This document shows, piece by piece, positions 1 to 6,300 of a DNA stretch of 9,066 nt. Both the position numbers and the translations under genes were made by a program. A model generated the notes under the pieces. It was not told where the DNA came from. It saw only the letters and a list, made by a program, of their open reading frames with translations, and made no database searches. The stretch covers positions 1-9,066 of the forward strand of contig VFKS01000040.1 of the NCBI GenBank assembly GCA_009885425.1, in the 5' to 3' direction. This DNA comes from Novosphingobium sp. (GTDB lineage: Bacteria > Pseudomonadota > Alphaproteobacteria > Sphingomonadales > Sphingomonadaceae). Each line of letters starts with the position of its first letter. Within the stretch, counting starts at the first letter, position 1.

Positions 1-132
1 CTGGCCTGGAACAACCGGCTGCCAGATGGCGCGGTCAATCCGGCCACGCTCCATCACGCTCTGAAAGTGCGCAAGGGCCGGAAATATGTGATCACCCGGT
101 GGTATCGGGAACGTCAAGTGCGCCCGGGTTGA
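1..132 (+). CDS. 2OG-Fe(II) oxygenase, prolyl 4-hydroxylase type (C-terminal end only)
   Basis: The frame is open from base 1 and stops with TGA at 130-132, giving the last 43 residues of a protein that begins outside the window. The tail resembles the C-terminal part of the catalytic domain of prolyl 4-hydroxylase-like dioxygenases: a Trp-Asn turn, Asp-Gly, then TLHHALKVRKGRKYVITRW and an Arg-Glu-Arg end. By comparison with animal prolyl 4-hydroxylase, His18 of the visible part would be the distal iron ligand and Lys28 the residue that binds the 2-oxoglutarate carboxylate; both are present. The family hydroxylates peptidyl proline or related substrates using O2 and 2-oxoglutarate. The substrate here cannot be inferred, and the first His and the Asp of the HxD motif lie outside the window. 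It is a neighbour of the PilZ gene on the same strand, but nothing shows a functional link. Confidence 0.8.
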   Translation: MAWNNRLPDGAVNPATLHHALKVRKGRKYVITRWYRERQVRPG

Positions 133-148
133 TCACCATTTCCAGATT

Positions 149-168
149 GTTAACCAGCGGTTCCTAAC
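149..168 (+). promoter_or_regulatory. Possible operator with a GTTAACC half-site upstream of the PilZ gene
   Basis: The 70-nt gap before the PilZ gene holds GTTAACC (149-155), followed by GGTTCCTAAC. AACC (152-155) and GGTT (159-162) form a small inverted repeat around AGC. The TTAACC part matches one half of the CtrA box (TTAA-N7-TTAA) known from Alphaproteobacteria. The second half, TTCC at 161-164, matches poorly. It could be a degenerate CtrA site, another operator, or chance. No convincing -35/-10 pair was identified. Confidence 0.25.
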
Positions 169-202
169 ATCCTTCTGAAATGTCCTTAAAAGGGGTTGGA
201 CA

Positions 203-532
203 GTGGCTGCGAAATTGAAGATCGATCCTGCGCTACATCGTCAGCCGGTTCCTCAGACCCGCCGGGCGACACGGCTGCGCTCGCACGCGCGAGCGATGGT
301 CCACTCTAGCCACGGAGACCGCGGAAAAGCCTTGATACACGACATTTCAGTCCATGGCTGCCATCTGGAAACCGATGCCAGGTGGATGCGGTTGGGACAG
401 TTTGTTTCGCTTCGACTGTCAAGCGACTGGACGATTCAGGCGGTTGTCCGCTGGGTTCGCGATCATCGTGCCGGGGTGGAATTCCTCCGCCCGATCACCG
501 ATGCCGATGCCCGCGAGATTTCGGGCGATTGA
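203..532 (+). CDS. Small stand-alone PilZ-domain protein, probable c-di-GMP binder
   Basis: This 109-residue protein is almost entirely one PilZ domain. The N-terminal Arg motif RRATR (residues 20-24) and the DISVHG motif (47-52) match the RxxxR and D/NxSxxG signatures that bind cyclic di-GMP. A later HRAGVEFL (around 88-95) matches the G-x-x-F strand near the end of the fold. Stand-alone PilZ proteins act as cytosolic c-di-GMP receptors, often affecting motility, exopolysaccharide or development by contacting a partner. No partner is identifiable here. The chosen start is GTG at 203 because AGGGG at 191-195 lies 7 nt upstream. The internal ATG at 296 would remove the RxxxR motif. The gene follows the oxygenase gene by 70 nt and ends just before a strong terminator. 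Confidence 0.85.
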   Translation: MAAKLKIDPALHRQPVPQTRRATRLRSHARAMVHSSHGDRGKALIHDISVHGCHLETDARWMRLGQFVSLRLSSDWTIQAVVRWVRDHRAGVEFLRPITDADAREISGD

Positions 533-558
533 TTCGTCGCCAGCAAGTCGGCATAGCA

Positions 559-587
559 AAAGGGCGGCTCCAGCGGAGCCGCCCTTT
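559..587. terminator. Bidirectional rho-independent terminator
   Basis: A perfect 13-bp stem (559-571 with 575-587) closes a 3-nt loop, AGC. The stem is GC-rich inside and ends in AAA on the left and TTT on the right, so the transcript has U residues after the stem in both directions. It lies between the convergent ends of the PilZ gene (stop at 532) and rpmE (stop at 610), so it probably serves both. Confidence 0.85.
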
Positions 588-609
588 GCATTTGGCCAGA
601 ACCGATCGC

Positions 610-837
610 TCAGTTCTTCTTGAGCGTAAGCCCGCCGAAACGCTTGTTGAACTGCGCAACGCGGCCGCCTTGGTCGATCTGGCGGGTGCCGCCAGTCCAG
701 GCCGGGTGCGAGGTGGGATCGATTTCGAGAACCAACGTGTCGCCTTCTTTGCCCCAGGTGGAGCGGGTTTCGAACACGGTGCCATCGGTCATCTGGACCT
801 TGATGGTGTGGTAGTCGGGATGTCCTTCGGCCTTCAT
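610..837 (-). CDS. rpmE: Large ribosomal subunit protein bL31 (zinc-free form)
   Basis: The 75-residue product begins [19 protein letters not shown] and contains [19 protein letters not shown] and [14 protein letters not shown], the conserved blocks of the alphaproteobacterial bL31 family. It is a component of the 50S subunit that helps bridge it to the 30S head. There is no cysteine at all, so this is the C-minus form lacking the zinc-binding CxxC pairs of the E. coli type. Length is normal for that form. The ATG at 835-837 is preceded by a weak GAAAGA about 10 nt upstream. The gene is about 220 nt downstream of fabZ on the same strand, but several hairpins intervene, so it is probably transcribed from its own promoter. 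Confidence 0.97.
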   Translation of the reverse strand: MKAEGHPDYHTIKVQMTDGTVFETRSTWGKEGDTLVLEIDPTSHPAWTGGTRQIDQGGRVAQFNKRFGGLTLKKN

Positions 838-855
838 CGCAATGTCTTTCGCTAG

Positions 856-874
856 CGACCGGTTCCGACCGGTC
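856..874 (-). promoter_or_regulatory. Palindrome and direct repeat in the rpmE leader
   Basis: GACCGGT (857-863) and ACCGGTC (868-874) form a perfect 7-bp stem with a TCCG loop. The same stretch contains CGACCGGT twice in direct orientation (856-863 and 866-873). It sits about 20 nt upstream of the rpmE start, just before the Shine-Dalgarno region, so it would be in the mRNA leader if transcription starts further upstream. It could be a protein-binding leader structure for autogenous control or a DNA operator; which one is not decidable from sequence. Confidence 0.4.
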
Positions 875-917
875 TGGAATAGGAAGCGCGGCCCTTAGCC
901 GGGCCTTTTGGTTTTGT

Positions 918-933
918 CCAGCCGTCCGGCTGG
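918..933. repeat. Short hairpin between fabZ and rpmE
   Basis: CCAGCCG (918-924) and CGGCTGG (927-933) are perfect inverted repeats separated by TC. It lies three bases from the long inverted repeat at 937-1023, so on the minus strand three hairpins follow each other with almost no spacer. A further weaker stem, GGCCC/GGGCC (890-894 with 901-905), lies closer to rpmE. No U-tract follows the 918-933 hairpin on the minus strand. Confidence 0.5.
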
Positions 934-936
934 ATC

Positions 937-1023
937 GGCAACACCGGCCCGCTCCCCCGGCCCAACCACCCGTTAAAGGTTACCCTGTGGGTGGTTGGGC
1001 CGGGGGAGCGGGCCGGTGTTGCC
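937..1023. repeat. Perfect 35-bp inverted repeat with 17-nt loop
   Basis: Bases 937-971 and 989-1023 are exact reverse complements over all 35 positions, checked base by base. The loop at 972-988 reads GTTAAAGGTTACCCTGT. The arms are very GC-rich, with core GGCCCGCTCCCCCGGCCC on the left. It lies in the fabZ-rpmE gap and encodes nothing recognisable. It lacks a U-tract, so it is not a classical intrinsic terminator, though a stem this strong could stop 3' exonucleases or cooperate with Rho. It could be a REP-like or other miniature palindromic element; a second copy in the genome would decide this. Confidence 0.9.
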
Positions 1024-1047
1024 CGACTTGGGCGGATGCCCAAGTCG
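1024..1047 (-). terminator. Hairpin directly after fabZ, possible mRNA 3' end
   Basis: CGACTTGGGC (1024-1033) and GCCCAAGTCG (1038-1047) form a perfect 10-bp stem with a GGAT loop on the plus strand. It begins 9 nt after the fabZ stop codon on the minus strand, where an operon terminator would be expected, and abuts the 35-bp inverted repeat with no spacer. No run of U follows, so termination would have to be Rho-assisted, or the stem only stabilises the message end. Confidence 0.45.
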
Positions 1048-1056
1048 ACCCATCAA

Positions 1057-1518
1057 TTATGCATCCGCGATCATTGCAGTGAATTTCACTTCGCAGGTCA
1101 CCTTGCCTTCGATCGAGGCCTTGCCCCAGAACTTGCAGACCCGGCTTCGCTTCTGGACAAAACCGGCCTCGAGCGTTAGCAAAACGCCGGGTTCAACCGG
1201 CGCGCGGAACTTGGCCTCTTCGATTGCCATGAAATAGACCAGCTTGCCGGTCCCGGCGAGGCCGAGGCTTTCGATCGCCAGAATCCCGGCGGCTTGGGCC
1301 AGGGCTTCGATCTGGAGCACGCCAGGCATGATCGGGCGGCCTGGGAAGTGGCCCTGAAAAAAGCCCTCGTTGAAACTGACCGCCTTGACTGCGGTGATCG
1401 TTTCTTCGCCGACTTCGATGACCCGGTCGACCAGCAGCATCGGATAGCGATGCGGCAAGGCAGCCAGAATCTTCGGGATATCATAGGCCGAAGATCCGGC
1501 TGCTGCTTGCTCGCTCAT
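1057..1518 (-). CDS. fabZ: 3-hydroxyacyl-[acyl-carrier-protein] dehydratase FabZ
   Basis: FabZ removes water from 3-hydroxyacyl-ACP to give trans-2-enoyl-ACP in each cycle of type II fatty acid synthesis in the cytoplasm. The 153-residue product has the hot-dog fold signature: [13 protein letters not shown] near the N-terminus (21-33), then the active-site stretch [19 protein letters not shown]. His57 and Glu71 are the expected catalytic pair. Length is typical. The ATG at 1516-1518 has AGGGGG about 5 nt upstream. It follows ompH by 21 nt and is the last gene of the dense block before the palindromes. In many Gram-negatives fabZ sits between lpxD and lpxA; neither neighbour is present here. 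Confidence 0.97.
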   Translation of the reverse strand: MSEQAAAGSSAYDIPKILAALPHRYPMLLVDRVIEVGEETITAVKAVSFNEGFFQGHFPGRPIMPGVLQIEALAQAAGILAIESLGLAGTGKLVYFMAIEEAKFRAPVEPGVLLTLEAGFVQKRSRVCKFWGKASIEGKVTCEVKFTAMIADA

Positions 1519-1539
1519 CGCTGCCCCCTGCCCTCTGGC

Positions 1540-2280
1540 TTAACGGCCTTCAGGCTGCGGCCCAACCGGGCGCGGCGCGGCGGGCTTCGGTGCGGCAGGA
1601 GTGACTGCGGACGGACGCGGCTGCTGCGCCTGACCCTGAGCGGCTTGCTGTTCGCGTGCGGCCCGCGGCACCCAGCCCTGCGGCGGAACCAGATTGGCGG
1701 CGGGGATCAGCACGTTGAGTTCGGCAATGATCGTCGGGCTGAGCTCATAAGCGTTCGTCCGGGCGATAACAGCATCGGGGCCAAGCAGAATGGTGATCCC
1801 ACGCTTTGACATCGCGTTCTGGACCGCCTGGTCGAGCTTTTCGGCGATCTGCTCGATCACATAGGCTTCGGACAGGCTGATCGGCATCCGGATCCGCTGG
1901 AGCTCTTCCTTAGCCTGGGCTTCGAACTGCTGGATCGCGCCATACTGCTGCTGCAGCACGGCATCCGGCTTCTTCGCGGCGCGATCGGCGTTGAACTTGT
2001 CGATCATCACCTTGAGCTGAGCGTCAAGCTGCTGGGCGCGGACGTTATAGGCATCAACGGTGGCCTTGTAGGTCACCGGGCGTTGCTGCTGCGCGACTTG
2101 ATAGGCGTTCGAATTGACGATCACCGCATCGAGATTGGCGACACCAAGGCCGGGCACGATCGGACCGCTTGCAGCAGCGGCAGGAGCGGGGGTCGGGGCC
2201 GGCTTTTTTTGCGCGGCAAGCGGAGCGGCCATCGCGAGCACCAAAGCGGTGCCGCACAGGGACTTGAAAAGCTTGGTCAT
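1540..2280 (-). CDS. OmpH/Skp-family periplasmic chaperone
   Basis: The 246-residue product starts with a clear signal peptide: basic MTKLFK, a hydrophobic core, and probable cleavage after LAA at residue 23. A Pro/Ala linker follows to about residue 40, then a helical, Gln/Lys-rich region at roughly 65-165 that fits the coiled-coil tentacles of Skp, and a C-terminal part ending near residue 190 with ITILLGPDAVIARTNAYELS. Skp holds unfolded outer-membrane proteins in the periplasm for delivery to BamA. The position directly after bamA supports the call. The ATG at 2278-2280 shares one base with the bamA stop (TGATG), so translation is probably coupled; AGGA lies 11 nt upstream. A Pro/Ala/Gln-rich tail (about 198-246) makes the protein longer than E. 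coli Skp. Confidence 0.88.
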   Translation of the reverse strand: MTKLFKSLCGTALVLAMAAPLAAQKKPAPTPAPAAAASGPIVPGLGVANLDAVIVNSNAYQVAQQQRPVTYKATVDAYNVRAQQLDAQLKVMIDKFNADRAAKKPDAVLQQQYGAIQQFEAQAKEELQRIRMPISLSEAYVIEQIAEKLDQAVQNAMSKRGITILLGPDAVIARTNAYELSPTIIAELNVLIPAANLVPPQGWVPRAAREQQAAQGQAQQPRPSAVTPAAPKPAAPRPVGPQPEGR

Positions 2281-5033
2281 CAGAACTGGGTTCCTACGTT
2301 GAATGTAAAGGATTTTGTATCGTCGCCCTCAACCTTGGTCAGAGCGTGGGCAAAGTCGATCCGGAACGGGCCGAATGGCGAGTTCCAGTTAACCCCGATG
2401 CCGACAGAGATGCGCGGCTTGGGCGAATTGCCGACGAAGATTTCCCGGAACGCACCAACCGTCGATCCGATCGCGGTGTTGTTGGAGCTGGTCAGGCACG
2501 TTGGCGGCGTGGGATTGATGGGGTTGGTGACCGTCGAAATGGCCGAAGGAGTGCAGACCGTCCCGATCAGCGCGGCGGCATCGATCTGAGTATAGAGCGC
2601 GGCACCAGAGGGATCGCGCGACGGGATAAAGATGCCGTTCGGGAACGGGCTCGATTGCAGGACAGGCGGCTTGATCCCCCAGACCGCGCCGATATCCATG
2701 AAGATCGACGGACGCAGGCCGAGTTCGCGCGCACCCGAGCCAAGCGGAATTTCCAGCTCCAAATGGCCAAGATAGTAATAGCGGCCGCCCAAGGCGTCAT
2801 CCACCACCCGCTCGCGGTCGGTAATAATTAGCGGGGTCGCCCCAGTGGTGTCAGCCGGATCGGCGATAATCGACTGACGGATCACGCGCGGTCCGATCCC
2901 TCGGATGTCAAACCCGCGCAACTGGGGCTCGCCCAAATAAAATCGGTCGGTCAACCGGATCGATTCGGTGCTGGTTGTGGTGTTGCCACCCCACGGAGTG
3001 ATCGCCCCGGCTTCTGCCTTCAGCGAAAACACAAAACCCTTACCGATGGTGAAGTACTGCGCTGCGTTGCCTCGCATCCGGACATACTTGACCGAACCGC
3101 CCAGCCCGGCAAATTCGGTGGTGACCGAGAACGAGCGGCCGCGCGACGGACGATAGCGGTTGTCGAGCGTATCGTAGATCAGCGTCAGGCCAAGAATCGA
3201 GCTGGTCCGTTTGCCGAGCGCATCACACAGATAACGCCCGGCTATCAGCGCGTCGCACTCGAGCAGCGGCGCATTCTGCCGGTCGGTGAAATACTGGCTA
3301 CGATCGACGCTGATATCGTCATAGTTGAAGGTATAGCTGGCCACGGCCGAGACATATTCGGTCACCGGCACGCCCGCGCGGACCTGCAAACCAGTGGTGG
3401 CCTGCTGATAGACCGTGTTGCGCTGGTTGTTGAAGTTGTTGAAGCTGTTGAGATCGCGGCGATAGACATTCACGCCCAGGCTGACATTCTTGTCAAACAC
3501 ATAGGGTTCGGTGAAGCTGATATCGACCTGCTTCGAATAGTTTGAATAGGCCAGGTTCAAGCCGATCGTCTGGCCGCGCCCGCGGAAGTTGCGCTGCTCG
3601 ATCGCGCCTTGGAAGATCAGCCCTTCGAGGCTGGAATAACCAGCCGATAGCTGGAGCTGCCCGGTCGGCTTTTCTTCGACGTTGGCTTCGAGAATGATCC
3701 GATCGGGGGCCGAGCCAGGCTTCTGTTCGATTTCGAACTTTTCCTGGAAATAGCCGAGCGAATTGATCCGCGCGGTTGAACGCTTGACCTGCAGCGAGTT
3801 GAACGCATCGCCTTCAGCCAGACGGAATTCGCGGCGGATGATCTTGTCCTGCGTCAGCGTGTTGCCGTTGACGTCGATCTTTTCGACATAGACCCGCGGC
3901 GCTTCAGCGATCTGGAAGACCAGGCTCATGGTGAGCTCGTCCTTGTTGCGGGCATATTCGGGGCGCACATCGGCAAAGGCATAGCCGAAGGTGCCGAGCG
4001 TCTGATTCAGCCGGTCGATTGTGTCTTCGACCATCTTGGCGTCATACCAATCGCCCTTCTTCATCGGCAGCTGGCCGCCCAGCCGGTCACCATCGAAATC
4101 GCGCAGCTGGCTTTCAACCTTGATATCGCCGAATTTATAGCGCGGGCCTTCTTCGACCACATAGGTCAGAATGAAGTCCTTCTTGTCGGGCGTCAGTTCG
4201 GCCACCGCCGAAACGATCCGGAAATCGGCATAACCCTTGGTCAGATAGAACTGGCGCAGCTTTTGCTGGTCAAAGGCCATCCGGTCCGGGTCATAGGTCG
4301 TGCCGGAGCTCAGGATCTTGGTGATCCCGGCTTCCTTGGTGATCATCTCGCCGCGCAACTGGCCATCGCTGAAGGCTTCGTTGCCGATTACATTGATCTT
4401 GCGAACCTTGGACTTGGGACCTTCGTTGATTTCAAAGACGATATCGACACGGTTCTGGTCGAGCATCACCATCTTAGGCTCAACCGAAGCGGCGAACCGG
4501 CCCTGGCGCTTGTACAGCTCGATAATCCGGGCAACGTCGGCGCGGACTTTCGAACGCGTGAAGATCTGACGCGGGGCGAGTTTGATTTCGGGGACGATCT
4601 TGTCCGACTTGATCCGCTTGTTTCCTTCAAGGATGATCCGGTTGATCACCGGGTTTTCCTTGACCTCGATCGTCACTGCGCCGCCATCGTTGCGGATCTG
4701 GACATCAGCGAACAGTTCGGTCGCAAACAGATCCTTCAGCGCCTGATCGCCCGCAGCCTGAGTATAGGGCTGGCCAATCCGCAGCTTGACGTAGGTGCGG
4801 ATCGTATCAGCCTCAAGCCGCTGCGAGCCGGACACAGTGATCGAGCGAATGGTGTCAGCCGCAGGAGGCGTTTCAGCCGCCGGAGCCGGTGCTGCAGTCG
4901 CGGCGGGCGCCGCCTGGGCCAGCGCAACCTGCGGCAGGCCGGCCAGGATCGTGGTCCCCAGCAACAGCGCGGCCATCGACAGGCGGGCACTGAGGCCGTG
5001 GTTGCGATCCATTTGGTCTTGATTCATCGGCAC
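2280..5033 (-). CDS. bamA: Outer membrane protein assembly factor BamA
   Basis: BamA is the central Omp85 protein of the BAM complex, which folds and inserts beta-barrel proteins into the outer membrane. The 917-residue product has a signal peptide (about 1-39, cleavage after ALA), an Ala/Pro linker to about 60, five POTRA domains (roughly 61-127, 128-204, 208-295, 298-376, 379-455) and a C-terminal barrel from about 460. The loop-6 motif is present as LRGF (705-708). The protein ends in FTFNVGTQF, the terminal-Phe signal of outer-membrane barrels. Cys pairs occur at 593/603 and 827/846 in predicted surface loops; the latter lies in a long Pro/Thr/Asn-rich loop (about 800-865). The GTG at 5031-5033 is preceded by ACGGGA at suitable spacing; an ATG two codons later (5025-5027) is an alternative. 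It lies 156 nt after rseP. Confidence 0.98.
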   Translation of the reverse strand: MPMNQDQMDRNHGLSARLSMAALLLGTTILAGLPQVALAQAAPAATAAPAPAAETPPAADTIRSITVSGSQRLEADTIRTYVKLRIGQPYTQAAGDQALKDLFATELFADVQIRNDGGAVTIEVKENPVINRIILEGNKRIKSDKIVPEIKLAPRQIFTRSKVRADVARIIELYKRQGRFAASVEPKMVMLDQNRVDIVFEINEGPKSKVRKINVIGNEAFSDGQLRGEMITKEAGITKILSSGTTYDPDRMAFDQQKLRQFYLTKGYADFRIVSAVAELTPDKKDFILTYVVEEGPRYKFGDIKVESQLRDFDGDRLGGQLPMKKGDWYDAKMVEDTIDRLNQTLGTFGYAFADVRPEYARNKDELTMSLVFQIAEAPRVYVEKIDVNGNTLTQDKIIRREFRLAEGDAFNSLQVKRSTARINSLGYFQEKFEIEQKPGSAPDRIILEANVEEKPTGQLQLSAGYSSLEGLIFQGAIEQRNFRGRGQTIGLNLAYSNYSKQVDISFTEPYVFDKNVSLGVNVYRRDLNSFNNFNNQRNTVYQQATTGLQVRAGVPVTEYVSAVASYTFNYDDISVDRSQYFTDRQNAPLLECDALIAGRYLCDALGKRTSSILGLTLIYDTLDNRYRPSRGRSFSVTTEFAGLGGSVKYVRMRGNAAQYFTIGKGFVFSLKAEAGAITPWGGNTTTSTESIRLTDRFYLGEPQLRGFDIRGIGPRVIRQSIIADPADTTGATPLIITDRERVVDDALGGRYYYLGHLELEIPLGSGARELGLRPSIFMDIGAVWGIKPPVLQSSPFPNGIFIPSRDPSGAALYTQIDAAALIGTVCTPSAISTVTNPINPTPPTCLTSSNNTAIGSTVGAFREIFVGNSPKPRISVGIGVNWNSPFGPFRIDFAHALTKVEGDDTKSFTFNVGTQF

Positions 5034-5189
5034 GGCATTTCCCGTCTAAATTTGGCTGCACACAAACCGGCCAAAGCGTCGCCAGCCCGCTACACGCAGA
5101 CACGTCGCCGCCCTCTGCCCGATGCCCGCCATTGGATCAAGCGAAGTTGCTGCAACCTTCCGCAGATTTCCTTCGCCCTGCCGCGTTCT
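5034..5189 (-). other. Gap between rseP and bamA, no confident element
   Basis: This 156-nt stretch is the second-longest gap in the operon. It has no open frame of note. A small inverted repeat, GTTGC/GCAAC (5146-5150 with 5152-5156), is present. The sequence just upstream of bamA is locally AT-richer (around 5045-5053). I could not fit a convincing sigma-70 or sigma-E type promoter, although a separate bamA promoter here would be sensible. Confidence 0.3.
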
Positions 5190-6299
5190 TCAGGGGAAGA
5201 ACAGCCCGGCAAGGTCGTTGAATGTCACGAACGCTGCCACCGCCAGCATGAAAGCCATGCCGGTGCGGAACGCCCATTCCTGACTGCGAACACCCAGCGG
5301 TTTGCGGCGGACTGCTTCCGCGGCATACATTGCCAGGTGCCCACCATCCAAGGTCGGGATTGGCAGCAGGTTGATGAATGCCAAATTAATTGAAATGAGC
5401 GCGGCGAACTGTACGAACGAAAGCCAGCCCATGGTCAGCGCTTCGCCTGAGAATTTGGCGATTTTGATCGGTCCGCCCATCTCTTTGACCGAGCGTTCGC
5501 CGACTATGATCTGTTTCAGACCGATGATCATCGTCCGCATGATTGCGACGCTTTCGGTAAAGCCATAGCCGACCGCGCTGATCGCGCCGATTTCACGCCG
5601 TTCCATCGCGCCGCCGGCCACGCCCATGAAGCCCAGCCGCGTCTCGTTGCCAAAGCGGTCCTTGATCACCTGCTCGGACAGCTTGACCGGCATCGACATC
5701 GTCCGCCCGGCGCGGTCAATCGTGACCTGCACCACTGTGTTGGGATAGATCGACACCGCGGTCACCAGATCCTGAAAACCATCGATTTCTGATCCGTCGA
5801 TCCGGGTAATCCGGTCGCCTTCCTGCAAGCCAGCGGCGCGCGCGGGCGAATTCTCGCTGAACCCGCCAACAATCGCCGGGTTGGACGGCACACCAAAGCT
5901 GAGCGCAAAGGCCGCGATGATCGCCACGGCAATCAGCAGGTTAGCCATAGGCCCCGCCAACACAATCAACGTGCGCTGCCACAGCGGCGCGCCGGGGAAT
6001 GTGCCCTTCAGTTCATCAGCGCTGGCATTTTCCAGCGCCGGATCGGGCTTGCTGGTGGCATCAGCGTCCCCTGCGAACAGCACATAGCCGCCGAGCGGGA
6101 CCGCCGCGATCCGCCAGCGGGTGCCGCGTTTGTCGATCCGGTGCCACAGCTCTTTGCCCATCCCGACCGAAAAGGTCAGCGCGCGGACGCCAAACACCCG
6201 GCCCATCCAGTAATGGCCCAGCTCATGCAAAACGATCAACGGCCCCAGCAGCAGCAGAAAGGCGCCGACGTAGAGCAGAAAGGAAGGAGATTCGATCAA
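5190..6299 (-). CDS. rseP: RIP-type zinc metalloprotease RseP (site-2 protease)
   Basis: RseP cleaves membrane-spanning anti-sigma factors and remnant signal peptides within the inner membrane. Counting from the proposed start, the first membrane helix (about 7-27) contains the zinc site HELGH (25-29). A conserved GPMANL lies near 116-121, one PDZ domain covers about 140-204, and the second metal-ligand motif NLLPIPTLDGG is at 310-320 in a late membrane segment. A hydrophobic segment ends the 369-residue protein. The length and single PDZ domain fit the short alphaproteobacterial (MmpA-like) form rather than the two-PDZ E. coli enzyme. The frame is open further upstream, but that part overlaps dxr. 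I chose TTG at 6297-6299 because it gives the family-like start M-I-E-S-P, lies one base after the dxr stop, and has GGAG (6310-6313) 10 nt upstream. Confidence 0.94.
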   Translation of the reverse strand: MIESPSFLLYVGAFLLLLGPLIVLHELGHYWMGRVFGVRALTFSVGMGKELWHRIDKRGTRWRIAAVPLGGYVLFAGDADATSKPDPALENASADELKGTFPGAPLWQRTLIVLAGPMANLLIAVAIIAAFALSFGVPSNPAIVGGFSENSPARAAGLQEGDRITRIDGSEIDGFQDLVTAVSIYPNTVVQVTIDRAGRTMSMPVKLSEQVIKDRFGNETRLGFMGVAGGAMERREIGAISAVGYGFTESVAIMRTMIIGLKQIIVGERSVKEMGGPIKIAKFSGEALTMGWLSFVQFAALISINLAFINLLPIPTLDGGHLAMYAAEAVRRKPLGVRSQEWAFRTGMAFMLAVAAFVTFNDLAGLFFP

Positions 6300-6300
6300 G

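Noticed and set aside
890..915. GGCCC/GGGCC stem followed by TTTTGGTTTT on the plus strand, resembling a terminator
   Set aside because: No plus-strand gene lies upstream of it, and on the minus strand it is in the rpmE upstream region without a U-tract after the stem, so it is more likely part of the leader or promoter region.
1294..1809. Plus-strand open frame of 171 codons opposite fabZ and ompH
   Set aside because: It is Arg-rich shadow sequence opposite two recognised genes with no motif or ribosome binding site.
5034..5189. A separate sigma-70 or sigma-E promoter for bamA
   Set aside because: I tried TTGATC and TTGGCC as -35 elements and GCAACTT as a sigma-E-like box, but none has an acceptable -10 at the right spacing.
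4263..5393. Plus-strand open frame of 376 codons opposite bamA and the rseP end
   Set aside because: It is antisense to a clearly recognised gene, spans a gene boundary, has no family resemblance and is of a kind common in high-G+C DNA opposite strongly biased codons.
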